The notes under the pieces: generated by a model
The model's database searches: none
Told to the model about the DNA's origin: nothing
What the model saw: the letters and a program-made list of their open reading frames with translations, nothing else
Shown here: positions 16,541 through 25,354 of the stretch, one piece after another
Layout of the letters: each line of letters opens with the position of its first letter
Numbering within the stretch: the stretch's first letter is position 1
Source: CAIKLP01 sp965279595
GTDB lineage: Bacteria; Bacteroidota; Bacteroidia; Sphingobacteriales; Sphingobacteriaceae
Direction: 5' to 3'
Length of the DNA: 64,000 bases
Assembly: GCA_965279595.1 (NCBI GenBank)
Contig: OZ257246.1
Location: 372,001-436,000, forward strand
Program-made: the position numbers and the translations under genes

Positions 16541-16628
16541 CTTCATTGGTTTGAAGCAAAGCTAAGAATAATAAAATTTGGAGCTAGAAAAAATAAAATG
16601 TTCATTTACAGCAATATTTAAAAGAAAA

Positions 16629-18128
16629 ATGGAAGGCTTCAAAAAACAAGAGATAATAGTTATAGGTGCTGGATTTGCTGGTTTAGCAGCAGCAACGGTA
16701 TTAGCAAAAGCTGGACATTCTGTAAAAATTATTGAAAAAAATGAACAAACAGGCGGTCGGGCAAGGTTATGGCAGAAAGACGGCTTTTCTTTTGATATGG
16801 GACCAAGTTGGTATTGGATGCCAGAAGTTTTTGAAAACTACTTCCAATATTTTGGTAAAAAAGTAAGTGATTATTATGAACTCATTCAATTGGATCCAAG
16901 TTATCGCATATATTTTGGAGAGAATGATAGCATTTCCATTCCTGCTAATTTTGAAGAATTAAAAAGTTTATTTGAAAGCAATGAAACTGGAAGTGCTCAA
17001 AAATTAGAACAATTTTTGGATGCTGCCAAATTCAAGTATGAAACAGGAATGCATGAATTTGTATGGAAGCCTTCTGATCATATTTTAGAATTCATGGATA
17101 TCCGTATTTTGAAAAGCATTTTCAAAATAAATTTATTTGGCTCAGTAAGAAATGAAGTGAAACAACTTTTTAAAAACCCAAAGTTGATTCAACTATTAGA
17201 ATTTCCAGTTTTGTTTTTAGGTGCAACTCCACAAAACAGTCCGGGCTTATACACACTCATGAATTATGCCGATTTGGTTTTAGGTACTTGGTATCCAAAA
17301 GGAGGTATGCATGAAATTGTAAAAGCCATGACCCAATTAGCCATTGAACAAGGTGTTGAAATTCATTTAAATGAAAGCGTTGAAAGTATTGAAACCAAAG
17401 GAAGTAAAGCCATTGCAATTCACACAGATAAAAATAAATATTCAATTGATTTAGTAATTTCAGGTGCTGATTATGCACATACCGATTTAGATTTATTGAA
17501 TAAAGATTCTGCCAACTATCCCAAAAACTATTGGGATAAAAAAACTTTCTCCCCTTCTTGCTTATTATTTTATGTCGGCCTTTCAAAAAAATTAAAAACT
17601 GTTTTACATCATAATTTATTTTTTGATGAAAGTTTTGATCAGCATGCATATGAAATATACACAGAGCCTAAATGGCCAACCAAACCTTTATTCTATGCAA
17701 GTGTAGCATCTATTACTGACCCAAGTTGTGCCACTATTGATGGTGAAAATTTATTTCTATTAATTCCATTAGCGCCAGGTTTAAATGATTCTGAATCATT
17801 AAGGGAAACTTATTTTCATCAAATAGTAGATCGTTTTGAATTGCTTACTGGTGAATCAATCAAAGACCATATTTTATTCAAACGTTCTTATGCAATGACT
17901 GATTTTGAAAATGATTATCATTCTTATAAGGGCAATGCTTATGGTTTGGCTAATACACTTTTACAAACTGCGTTTTTAAAACCCAAAATGCATTCAAAAA
18001 AAATTAAGAACTTATTATACACCGGACAATTAACTGTACCAGGCCCTGGTGTGCCCCCAAGTCTCATTTCTGGGCAAATTGCAGCTTCAGAAGCACTGCA
18101 ATACTTTAAAAAAAACAAATCCAATTAG
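16629..18128 (+). CDS. crtI: Phytoene desaturase
   Basis: About 499 residues from the chosen ATG at 16629 (a TTG at 16578 would add 17 residues that do not fit the family). The FAD-binding IVIGAGFAGLAAATVLAKAG (about 9-28) with GGRARLW is followed by the CrtI body (FDMGPSWYWMP, YPKGGMHEIVKAM) and the C-terminal signature PGPGVPPSLISGQIAASE (about 473-490). CrtI turns phytoene into lycopene by four FAD-dependent desaturations at the membrane. It is transcribed away from crtB, with an ECF sigma gene 164 bp downstream on the same strand. Confidence 0.95.
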   Translation: MEGFKKQEIIVIGAGFAGLAAATVLAKAGHSVKIIEKNEQTGGRARLWQKDGFSFDMGPSWYWMPEVFENYFQYFGKKVSDYYELIQLDPSYRIYFGENDSISIPANFEELKSLFESNETGSAQKLEQFLDAAKFKYETGMHEFVWKPSDHILEFMDIRILKSIFKINLFGSVRNEVKQLFKNPKLIQLLEFPVLFLGATPQNSPGLYTLMNYADLVLGTWYPKGGMHEIVKAMTQLAIEQGVEIHLNESVESIETKGSKAIAIHTDKNKYSIDLVISGADYAHTDLDLLNKDSANYPKNYWDKKTFSPSCLLFYVGLSKKLKTVLHHNLFFDESFDQHAYEIYTEPKWPTKPLFYASVASITDPSCATIDGENLFLLIPLAPGLNDSESLRETYFHQIVDRFELLTGESIKDHILFKRSYAMTDFENDYHSYKGNAYGLANTLLQTAFLKPKMHSKKIKNLLYTGQLTVPGPGVPPSLISGQIAASEALQYFKKNKSN

Positions 18129-18238
18129 CTTTAAACATCGTTTATCGTTTAATTAAGGGCGTTCGGCGACTAAAACAATCATTTTATGCGTTTAAACACC
18201 ATGTTTAACCATGTTAACATAAAAGTTATACAAAATAC

Positions 18239-18269
18239 TTGTTAATGTCATAAATAGCACTTAGATTTG
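18239..18269 (+). promoter_or_regulatory. Promoter of the crt-linked ECF sigma gene
   Basis: TTG (18239-18241), 20-bp spacer, TAGATTTG (18262-18269): a close fit to the Bacteroidota housekeeping promoter. A Shine-Dalgarno-like AAAGGA lies before the ATG at 18293. Just upstream are direct repeats ATGTTTAAC/ATGTTAAC ending in the palindrome ATGTTAACAT, a possible operator. Confidence 0.55.
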
Positions 18270-18292
18270 TTCTACTTAAAAAAGGAAAAACC

Positions 18293-18847
18293 ATGACAAG
18301 ACCGGAATTCAATGATCTAGTAATTAGACAAACCGGATCATTACGTACTTACGCTTTGCATTTCACACATGATAATGAAGATGCAGATGATTTAGTTCAA
18401 GACACTTTATTAAAAGCTATTACTTACTATAATAAATTTGCAGAGGGAACTAACTTAAAAGGTTGGTTGTATACTATAATGAAGAATACCTTCATTAATA
18501 ATTATAGAAGAATTACAAAAATCAATACTTTGGTTACTAAATCAGATGAGATTACTTCAGCTAATTTATTTTTCAGTTCGACTAATAATGATGCTACTGG
18601 AAAATTTGTAATGGATGATATCAAAAAAGCGATGCGTAATTTATCTGATGATTACAAAGTTCCTTTCAACATGTATTTTGAAGGTTATAAATATCATGAG
18701 ATAGCTGATTACTTAACCATTCCAATTGGAACAGTAAAAACTAGAATTCATGTAGCTAGAAAACTTTTGAAATCACAATTGAAACCATACGAAAGAAATA
18801 TACAAACATCAAAAGTGAATGATGTAGAATCCATATTTGAAGATTAA
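18293..18847 (+). CDS. ECF-type RNA polymerase sigma factor next to crtI
   Basis: 184 residues. Region 2 (about 10-85) has the -7-box-melting helix DNEDADDLVQDTLLKA and NLKGWLYTIMKNTFINNYR; region 4 (about 118-170) has GYKYHEIADYLTIPIGTVKTRIHVARK as helix-turn-helix. It directs RNA polymerase to its own promoter set. No anti-sigma gene follows, and a terminator ends the unit. ECF factors beside carotenoid genes (CarQ, LitS) often mediate light induction, and here the CarH-like regulator at 46.5 kb could play the sensor. That link is inference; this sigma type is also common elsewhere in Bacteroidota. Confidence 0.93.
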   Translation: MTRPEFNDLVIRQTGSLRTYALHFTHDNEDADDLVQDTLLKAITYYNKFAEGTNLKGWLYTIMKNTFINNYRRITKINTLVTKSDEITSANLFFSSTNNDATGKFVMDDIKKAMRNLSDDYKVPFNMYFEGYKYHEIADYLTIPIGTVKTRIHVARKLLKSQLKPYERNIQTSKVNDVESIFED

Positions 18848-18863
18848 TTAATCATCATAATAT

Positions 18864-18902
18864 AAAAAAAGGCAAAGGAATAAAATCCATTTGCCTTTTT
18901 TT
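18864..18902. terminator. Bidirectional terminator after the ECF sigma gene
   Basis: A7GGCAAA pairs with TTTGCCT7 (13 bp), with a small inner GGA/TCC stem. It lies between convergent stops at 18847 and 18918. Confidence 0.8.
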
Positions 18903-18917
18903 ATGTTCTATTAAATC

Positions 18918-19976
18918 TTATTGAAAATAAACAGTTGTATAACTTGAGTTAATCATTAAAGTTCCCTCTCCGCCTTTCCCAATTTTGCCTTTAAAGTCTG
19001 ACGTGTTTTGATGTTCATCAGATGTTTTCACATAATCTTTCATCCTCATATTGTTCAACTTTAAGTCACCAAATTTTAAATGAGCATCGAAATTCATACC
19101 TGCTGTTTCATCAAAATTCATACGCACAGTACTGAAATTTGCATCAATTTTTAAAAGCTCAACAGCTGAAGTTATAGTTCCCATATCTGCATTACCAGAG
19201 TACTTCAAACTCAACTCTGCTGATTTACCTATTGATCCAATGCTGATATTGGCAAATTCAATTAAGGCTGATATTGTATGGATTTTTTTGATATCAATAT
19301 CACCATATTTTTGAGTGATTTTCAAATTACCTGCATTCTGCAAATTGGTTTTCCCAAATGAATTTTTGATCTCTCCCTTATCCATTTTTTCGATGGTCAA
19401 TCGAGAATATTTAGATTCAACATTTCCATTTTCAATCTCTTCAATATCTGCAGCACCAAAACTTACACTGATTCTTTTATCAGCACCAGTTAATTTTTCA
19501 GCTTTGATGTTACCATAACTAACCGATAATTGTAATGGGCCTTTGAAAGATGACATATACACATTTCCAAACTTGTTGATTAAGTTAAGTGGATTGCCTG
19601 AAGGCATGTTGATTTGGTAATCAATATGAATTGAATTCTTCCCAGTATTTAAGGAATTTTGCAAATCTGTTTTTAAATAGATAGAACCACCTGCACGTGT
19701 TTCCATAAATTTAACTGCGTTAATTATTTCTATTGATTTGGTTGGAGATTTGCTACTTGCTTTGATAGTAATTACCACTGAAATTTCATTTTTATCCCAA
19801 GTATTCACCACCACTTGTCCGAATTCATTTTCAATATTTAATTTTTCCGAACCGGAAACTTGGTAATTTTTTGTAATAACTTTCTCTTCAGGAAAATCCA
19901 TTCCTTTAGCTAAACCAAACATGGGTGCTAAAAGCATTAAAAGCAAACTATAGTGTAATATTTTTCTTCTTTTCAT
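18918..19976 (-). CDS. Exported DUF4097-like beta-helix protein of the sigma operon
   Basis: About 352 residues from the ATG at 19976. After a signal peptide (about 1-25), the body is a string of short beta strands (LNIENEFGQVVVNTWDKNE, INKFGNVYMSSFKGPL-like repeats, GDLKLNNMRM) typical of DUF4097/adhesin-like beta-helix proteins. In Bacteroidota such proteins are often encoded after ECF sigma and anti-sigma genes. Its start overlaps the anti-sigma-like gene by about 29 bp, so the two are translated together. Role unknown; an envelope-stress output protein is a fair guess. Confidence 0.8.
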   Translation of the reverse strand: MKRRKILHYSLLLMLLAPMFGLAKGMDFPEEKVITKNYQVSGSEKLNIENEFGQVVVNTWDKNEISVVITIKASSKSPTKSIEIINAVKFMETRAGGSIYLKTDLQNSLNTGKNSIHIDYQINMPSGNPLNLINKFGNVYMSSFKGPLQLSVSYGNIKAEKLTGADKRISVSFGAADIEEIENGNVESKYSRLTIEKMDKGEIKNSFGKTNLQNAGNLKITQKYGDIDIKKIHTISALIEFANISIGSIGKSAELSLKYSGNADMGTITSAVELLKIDANFSTVRMNFDETAGMNFDAHLKFGDLKLNNMRMKDYVKTSDEHQNTSDFKGKIGKGGEGTLMINSSYTTVYFQ

Positions 19977-20502
19977 TTTTTCTAACATTTACTTGTTGAA
20001 CAATTTCTAATTGTTTGTTTAATATTTGTAATTGCAATTGCAGATTAGTAATAAGCGCTTGCAAAACAATTTCCTTTTTATTTTTATCTTTTACTTGAGG
20101 TACTAATTCTTTATACATCAAATTCAATTCTTGTAATTGGGTATCAAATTCTTTTACTAATTGAGGTTGTGTTTTTCGATACTGATTGATTTCATTTCTT
20201 TTTACTTCAATCAATGAAGCGTAATAAGCTTGCGCCTCTTCAATTTGAGGATCAGAAATAGCAGCCGAGTTATTTTCAATGGCTACATTTGAATGACTAT
20301 CATTGCGAGTAAAGCGTAACACAATTACCGACGCAACCATAATTATAATTAATGATGCAGCCACCATCCAAATTCTTTTTTGATGATTTTGCTTTTTATG
20401 CACTAATTCTTTTTCTACCCCTGCCCATAATCCTTCGCGAGGTTCATGTACATCAAACTGACTTCGGTTTTCAGAAATGAATTTTTCTAATGAATCTTTC
20501 AT
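19948..20502 (-). CDS. Anti-sigma-factor-like single-helix membrane protein
   Basis: 184 residues: a cytoplasmic N-terminal segment (about 1-40) starting MKDSLEKFISENRSQFDVHEP, one membrane helix (about 43-63, WMVAASLIIIMVASVIVLRF), and a long outside coiled-coil-like region rich in Gln, Leu and Lys. The layout is that of an anti-sigma factor holding its ECF sigma at the membrane. It lies 5 bp after the sigma gene and overlaps the DUF4097-like gene. There is no zinc-binding ZAS motif (HxxxCxxC), so it belongs to the non-ZAS type often seen in Bacteroidota. Confidence 0.75.
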   Translation of the reverse strand: MKDSLEKFISENRSQFDVHEPREGLWAGVEKELVHKKQNHQKRIWMVAASLIIIMVASVIVLRFTRNDSHSNVAIENNSAAISDPQIEEAQAYYASLIEVKRNEINQYRKTQPQLVKEFDTQLQELNLMYKELVPQVKDKNKKEIVLQALITNLQLQLQILNKQLEIVQQVNVRKNEKKKNITL

Positions 20503-20507
20503 AATCT

Positions 20508-21047
20508 TTATAGTATTAATTCTCTAACTTTTGCTTTGGCTCTATTGAATTGAGACTTAGCGGTTGACTCGGTAATGTTTAATATTTGTGCAATCTCTGC
20601 ATGGTCATAACCTTCTAATAAATAGAGGCTAATTACTAATCGATATCCAGTTGGCAAACTTTCAATTGCTGTTCTTACTCGGTTAGCTTCGTATTTAATA
20701 TCGTCTTCATCGATCTCTGTTTCTATATCAACCATAGCATCATCTTCAATTTGTTCAAGTAATACCAATTTGCGTTTACGAAGCTGGTTGATACATTTAT
20801 TAACTACTATGCGTTTCAACCAAGCTCCAAAAGTAGCCTCTCCCCTAAAATCAGCAATTCGTGCAAAAGCTTCAATAAAGGAATCTTGCAGGGCATCTTC
20901 TGCTTCACCAACATGATTGAGCATTCGAATACAAGTATTATACATTGTTCTTGAATACAGACGATACAACTCAAACTGTGCACGAGAGTCGCCGTATCGA
21001 CACTTTTCAATCAAAGGCTTTTGTAGATCGATGAGTTTATTATCCAA
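20508..21047 (-). CDS. ECF-type RNA polymerase sigma factor
   Basis: 179 residues. Region 2 (about 20-90) holds GEAEDALQDSFIEAFARI and FGAWLKRIVVNKCINQLRKRK; region 4 (about 125-175) has EGYDHAEIAQILNITESTAKSQFNRAKAK. An acidic linker (DAMVDIETEIDEDD) joins them. The gene leads an operon with a membrane anti-sigma-like protein and a DUF4097-like exported protein. It probably answers an envelope signal passed by the anti-sigma. An inverted repeat (21096-21125) lies about 50 bp upstream. Confidence 0.93.
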   Translation of the reverse strand: MDNKLIDLQKPLIEKCRYGDSRAQFELYRLYSRTMYNTCIRMLNHVGEAEDALQDSFIEAFARIADFRGEATFGAWLKRIVVNKCINQLRKRKLVLLEQIEDDAMVDIETEIDEDDIKYEANRVRTAIESLPTGYRLVISLYLLEGYDHAEIAQILNITESTAKSQFNRAKAKVRELIL

Positions 21048-21431
21048 GTTGTATTCGATTTCGTGTTAAAGACTCTTTACTTTTTTAAAGGTTGCATGAA
21101 ATTGATAAAAATTTTGAAATTTCATTTATTGATTAGCAAATCAGCAGCAAATATTTGTAAAAATCCTCTTATAAAATTGATTTATTTTGATGGGTTTAAC
21201 CAATAAATGATAGCTAATTGGACTTCAAGTAAACTTAGGATTATTAGAAAAAATAGGTTATTCACAATAAATATGGCAACAATCTTCAAAATATAATTCA
21301 CGCAATTATCAGCCTATTAGGGTTTTAAACTTAGTTTTATTGCATTTTGGACCATTCGATTCAAAATATCTCTACCATTGTCAATTAATTATATATATCT
21401 TTGCAGAATTAAATTATTATTAAAAATTATC
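21048..21431. other. Divergent 384-bp intergenic region, sigma operon / cold-shock gene
   Basis: No credible gene. It contains an inverted repeat ATGAAATT-N14-AATTTCAT (21096-21125) near the sigma gene and, on the other side, the cold-shock promoter with TATCTTTG at 21396-21403. The -7 box places the transcription start about 25 bp before the cspA ATG, so no long cold-sensor leader is expected. Confidence 0.5.
21378..21403 (+). promoter_or_regulatory. Promoter of the cold-shock protein gene
   Basis: TTG (21378-21380) and TATCTTTG (21396-21403) match the Bacteroidota promoter, although the 15-bp spacer is shorter than the usual 19-20. It supports the start at 21432 and not an earlier ATG at 21378, which falls in the promoter. 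Confidence 0.5.
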
Positions 21432-21623
21432 ATGAATAACGGAACAGTAAAATTCTTCAACGACTCAAAAGGGTTCGGATTTATTAAAGAAGAAGGAACA
21501 GGAAAAGAGTACTTTGTACACGTTTCTGGTTTGATCGATGAGATCAGAGAAAATGACGAAGTAACTTTCGAACTGAAAGAAGGAAAAAAAGGTTTAAATG
21601 CAGTAGACGTTAAGTTAGCTTAA
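21432..21623 (+). CDS. Cold-shock domain protein (CspA family)
   Basis: 63 residues, the normal size of a single cold-shock domain. MNNGTVKFFNDSKGFGFIKE contains RNP1 (KGFGFI), and EYFVHVSG is RNP2. The protein binds single-stranded RNA and DNA and melts RNA structure. The reading frame is open further upstream, but the family start is the ATG at 21432. It is a single-gene unit with its own promoter and terminator. Confidence 0.95.
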   Translation: MNNGTVKFFNDSKGFGFIKEEGTGKEYFVHVSGLIDEIRENDEVTFELKEGKKGLNAVDVKLA

Positions 21624-21644
21624 TTTACTTATAGACTTTATTCC

Positions 21645-21672
21645 AGCCCTGCATTCATGTGGGGCTTTTTTT
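21645..21672 (+). terminator. Terminator of the cold-shock gene
   Basis: AGCCC pairs with GGGCT (plus a weaker TGCA/TGTG inner part) and is followed by T7. Confidence 0.65.
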
Positions 21673-21711
21673 ATGCCTAAAAATTTAGAGAATTGATTAA
21701 ATAGGAAAAAA

Positions 21712-22722
21712 TTATAAAATATTTACTTCACGCTCAAGTGTAACTCCAAATTTAGCTTTCACTGAATCAATAATTTGAGTAGAGAAATCAAATATTTCAG
21801 CACCACTAGCATGACCGTGATTAACAATTACCAAAGCTTGATTTTTCCAAGTACCTGCATCTCCTATTTGCTTTCCTTTCCAACCACATTGTTCAATAAG
21901 CCAAGCAGCTGCTAACTTTATTTGATTATTGGGTGCAGGAAAATTAACTATTGAAGGAAACAATTGAATTAGTTGTTCAAATTGCTCCTTTGCAATTACT
22001 GGGTTTTTAAAGAAAGAACCCGAGTTACCAATGGTTTTTGGATCGGGCAATTTAGCTACACGAATTGAAGCAACTACCTCACTCACATCTTTTATTGTAG
22101 GATGATGAATACCTCTGTTTTTTAATTCTTCAATGATAGCACCATACTGCAATTTTAATTCTGCTTTTTTATGGAGATTAAAAACTACTGAAGTAATGAT
22201 ATATTGTCCTTTGAGTTCATTTTTAAATACACTTTCGCGATAACCGAATTTACATTCCTCCTTATTGAACTTTCGAATGTTTCCCGTGCTAATTTCTATG
22301 GCCTGCAAAGAAAAAAAAGTGTCTTTAATTTCTACTCCGTATGCGCCAATATTTTGAATAGGAGAAGCTCCAACAGAACCGGGTATTAGTGTTAAATTTT
22401 CTAAACCAGCATATCCTTTATCAACACAAAATCCAACAAAATCATTCCAAACTTCACCAGCACCCGATTCAACATAAGTATCATCACCTTCCTCACAAAC
22501 TTTTATTCCTTTAATGTCCAACCGAATTACTAATCCATTGTAATCTTTAGTTAAAAGCAAATTACTTCCGCCACCTAAAACAAATAAATCATTTTGTTTG
22601 CATTTTTCTGATTGCAATACAACTTGCAAATCTTCAACAGATTTAACTTCAACAAAATATTTTGCTTTCACATCAATACGAAATGTATTGAAAGGCAATA
22701 AGGAAATATTTTCTTTAATCAT
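21712..22722 (-). CDS. murB: UDP-N-acetylmuramate dehydrogenase
   Basis: MurB reduces UDP-GlcNAc-enolpyruvate to UDP-MurNAc with NADPH and FAD, a committed step of peptidoglycan synthesis in the cytoplasm. 336 residues, in line with the type I (E. coli-like) enzyme. The FAD-binding domain has LGGGSNLLLTKDYNG (about 49-63) and IPGSVGASPIQNIGAYG (about 113-129). The catalytic Ser is in NSGSFFKNP (about 231-239), and PAPNNQIKLAAAWLIEQCGWKG-like C-terminal sequence closes the site. It lies 6 bp after lpdA and is likely co-transcribed with it. Confidence 0.96.
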   Translation of the reverse strand: MIKENISLLPFNTFRIDVKAKYFVEVKSVEDLQVVLQSEKCKQNDLFVLGGGSNLLLTKDYNGLVIRLDIKGIKVCEEGDDTYVESGAGEVWNDFVGFCVDKGYAGLENLTLIPGSVGASPIQNIGAYGVEIKDTFFSLQAIEISTGNIRKFNKEECKFGYRESVFKNELKGQYIITSVVFNLHKKAELKLQYGAIIEELKNRGIHHPTIKDVSEVVASIRVAKLPDPKTIGNSGSFFKNPVIAKEQFEQLIQLFPSIVNFPAPNNQIKLAAAWLIEQCGWKGKQIGDAGTWKNQALVIVNHGHASGAEIFDFSTQIIDSVKAKFGVTLEREVNIL

Positions 22723-22728
22723 ATTAAA

Positions 22729-24126
22729 TTAAATATGTATGGCTCGATTTGCAGTTGCAGATAAACAAGCTTCTTTAAACACTTCGGTATATGTTGGATG
22801 TGCATGACTCATGCGTGCTACATCTTCAGCACTTGCTCTGAATTCCATTGCAACCACAGCTTCAGCAATCATATCTGCCACTCGTGGACCAATCATATGA
22901 ACACCTAAAATCTCATCCGTTTTTGCATCTGCTAAAACTTTAACTAAACCATCAGTATCCATACTTGCTCTTGCACGTCCGCTTGCAAGAAATGGAAAAT
23001 TTCCAACTTTGTAATTTACGCCAGCTGCTTTCAATTCTTCTTCTGTCTTTCCCACTGCTGCTACTTCAGGCCAAGTATATACAACACCTGGTATTAAATT
23101 ATAATTGATATGAGGTTTTTGTCCAGCAATATATTCTGCAACAAAAATCCCTTCCTCTTCTGCTTTATGAGCTAACATTGCACCTTTTATTACATCACCT
23201 ATTGCAAACACACCAGGAACTATAGTTTCTAAATGATCATTAACATTTATTTTCCTACCTTTTTCTTCAACTTGAATTCCAATTTTATCTAAGCCTAAGC
23301 CTTCTGTATAGGCTGTTCTTCCAACTGCTACTAAACAATAATCACCTTTGATAATTACTTCCTTAGCACTGGCATCAATAGCTTTAATTGTTACTTCTTT
23401 GGCTGTACTGTTTACTTCTTTTACTTGATGTTTTAATAAAAACTCAAATCCAATTTTCTTCAATGACTTTTGTAATTCCTTGCCAAGTGTTTTATCCATA
23501 GTTGGTATGATGCCATCCATGAATTCAATTACTGTTACTTTTGAACCTAAGCGAGCATATACAGAACCTAATTCTAAACCAATAACACCACCACCAATTA
23601 ATACTAAGTGCTTTGGTATCTCCTTCAGATTTAAAGCTTCAGTTGATGTTAAAATTCTTTTCTTATCAATTTTGATGAAAGGTAGATTTGCAGGTTTAGA
23701 TCCAGTTGCGATAATAGTTTTATTTGCTTCAATACTTATGTTTTTTTCGCCTGCAATTTGAATAGTGTTTTTATTTAGGAAAGATGCATGTCCGATAAAT
23801 GTATCGATCTTGTTTTTCTTCATTAAGTAAGTAATGCCATCTGTATTTTGTTTCACTACTTCATTCTTGCGTTTGATCATTTGTGAAAGATTGGCTTTCA
23901 AATTACTTAATTCTATACCATGTGTTTTAAAATTATGTGCAGCATTATGATAATGTTCAGATGAATCTAATAATGCTTTGGATGGAATACAACCAACATT
24001 CAAACAAGTGCCACCAAAACTTGAATACTTTTCTATCAACGCGGTTTTTAAACCTAATTGGGCACAACGGATAGCGGCAACATACCCCCCAGGACCAGAC
24101 CCAATTACAGCAACATCATATTTCAT
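22729..24126 (-). CDS. lpdA: Dihydrolipoyl dehydrogenase (E3)
   Basis: 465 residues of the flavoprotein disulfide reductase family. FAD loop AVIGSGPGGYVAAIRCAQLG (about 5-24); redox disulfide GGTCLNVGCIPSK (about 38-50); NAD loop IGGGVIGLELGSVYARLG (about 177-194); C-terminal catalytic HAHPTYTE with His and Glu (about 442-449). It reoxidises dihydrolipoamide in the pyruvate, 2-oxoglutarate and branched-chain complexes and the glycine cleavage system. sucA and sucB, encoded about 19 kb away, would use it. murB follows by 6 bp. Confidence 0.97.
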   Translation of the reverse strand: MKYDVAVIGSGPGGYVAAIRCAQLGLKTALIEKYSSFGGTCLNVGCIPSKALLDSSEHYHNAAHNFKTHGIELSNLKANLSQMIKRKNEVVKQNTDGITYLMKKNKIDTFIGHASFLNKNTIQIAGEKNISIEANKTIIATGSKPANLPFIKIDKKRILTSTEALNLKEIPKHLVLIGGGVIGLELGSVYARLGSKVTVIEFMDGIIPTMDKTLGKELQKSLKKIGFEFLLKHQVKEVNSTAKEVTIKAIDASAKEVIIKGDYCLVAVGRTAYTEGLGLDKIGIQVEEKGRKINVNDHLETIVPGVFAIGDVIKGAMLAHKAEEEGIFVAEYIAGQKPHINYNLIPGVVYTWPEVAAVGKTEEELKAAGVNYKVGNFPFLASGRARASMDTDGLVKVLADAKTDEILGVHMIGPRVADMIAEAVVAMEFRASAEDVARMSHAHPTYTEVFKEACLSATANRAIHI

Positions 24127-24177
24127 ATACCTAAATTAAGGCACAAAAATAAGAAAGAAATAGGATTTTGACCTAGT

Positions 24178-24900
24178 TTAATTAGTCTTTTCTGGCTTTT
24201 CGCAACAATCTACTTTAGTTTCATGTGCATGTTGTTCTATCATTGGACTGATATAAGGAATACCCAAGTTCATTCCCCTTAATATTAAGATTACACCAAC
24301 GAGGATAGAAAATACTGGAATTGCTTTTTTTATTTTATTGCGAAAGTTTAAACTGATGAAGCTACCCATAAGACTCAGTGTAAAAAGTGCAGGAATTGTA
24401 CCAAGTCCGAATGCCATCATGAATAAACTTGCGTTGATTGGGTCGCCTGTTAGCAGGGCTGCTGACAAGCCAATATATACAAACCCACATGGCAAAAACC
24501 CATTGATTACACCTAGAAATAAAAATGCCAAATGATTTTTGCTTTGAATTAATGTTGAAAATATTTTTCGGAACCAAGTAAATTGAAAAAAGGAAGCTTG
24601 CTTAATTGAGCGCGGAAGAATGACTGGAAATAAAACAATCAACACTATGAGCACACCTGTTGTAATTGAAACTACTTGTTGCAATCCTCCTAAAAACAAA
24701 CCTTTACCTAATGCACCAAGAAGCAAGCCCAAAAAACCATAAGTGATTACCCTACCGAGATTATAACTTAGTGATTGAAATGCTTTATAATAAATGCTAC
24801 TATTTTCTCTTTGAGGCAAAGCCATAGCAATTGGCCCGCACATTCCAATACAGTGGAAACTGCCTAAAAAGCCTAATGCCAATGCTGCTAATAGTTGCAT
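24178..24900 (-). CDS. SafE-like membrane protein of the cco locus
   Basis: 240 residues with about six membrane helices. The N-terminal GFLGSFHCIGMCGPIAMAL (HCxxMCGP, about 10-28) marks the sulfite-exporter TauE/SafE-like group found at the end of cbb3-oxidase operons; the His/Cys/Met set suggests copper handling. The C terminus (QHAHETKVDCCEKP) adds His and a Cys pair, again fitting metal binding. It is the last gene of the ccoNO-Q-P-G-H series, 8 bp after ccoH. A role in copper delivery or in oxidase maturation is inferred. Confidence 0.88.
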   Translation of the reverse strand: MQLLAALALGFLGSFHCIGMCGPIAMALPQRENSSIYYKAFQSLSYNLGRVITYGFLGLLLGALGKGLFLGGLQQVVSITTGVLIVLIVLFPVILPRSIKQASFFQFTWFRKIFSTLIQSKNHLAFLFLGVINGFLPCGFVYIGLSAALLTGDPINASLFMMAFGLGTIPALFTLSLMGSFISLNFRNKIKKAIPVFSILVGVILILRGMNLGIPYISPMIEQHAHETKVDCCEKPEKTN

Positions 24901-24908
24901 CTAAAAAA

Positions 24909-25343
24909 TTAATTAAGTACAATCACTTCTTCAATTAAAAATAAACTATCATTTGATTGCCAATCAATTTTTACTTTATACATACCCAATTCAAAATCAG
25001 ATGAATTTATTTTTTGGAAACCATTATCCGTGCTGATTTTTAGAAGATGATCAGCCTTTGCATTGGATGGTTTATAAATTAAAATATTTCCTGAAATTGC
25101 TTTACTGTTTTCAATAGAAGAAAAATCAATACTTATTATTTTATCGGCAACTATTATATTAGGTTTCACAGCCAAACGATTGGCATTGTTCAATTTTTGA
25201 ATGTCGGATTGAAATGCCAATTCCTTTGCATAATAATCTGATGAAACTAAATCTACATTTTGATTAAAGCTTACAACTACAAGCGTTATAATCAATGCAA
25301 CGAAACCTAAATACAGAAATAAAATTCGATTACCCCAATTCAT
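24909..25343 (-). CDS. ccoH: FixH/CcoH-type cbb3 oxidase assembly protein
   Basis: 144 residues with one N-terminal membrane helix (about 6-27) and an outside domain. The segment VDLVSSDYYAKELAFQSDIQKLNNA (about 29-53) is the FixH signature. FixH/CcoH helps assemble and stabilise the cbb3-type oxidase in the inner membrane. It lies 11 bp after ccoG and 8 bp before the SafE-like gene, within the cco operon. Confidence 0.9.
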   Translation of the reverse strand: MNWGNRILFLYLGFVALIITLVVVSFNQNVDLVSSDYYAKELAFQSDIQKLNNANRLAVKPNIIVADKIISIDFSSIENSKAISGNILIYKPSNAKADHLLKISTDNGFQKINSSDFELGMYKVKIDWQSNDSLFLIEEVIVLN

Positions 25344-25354
25344 TTTAATAAAAT

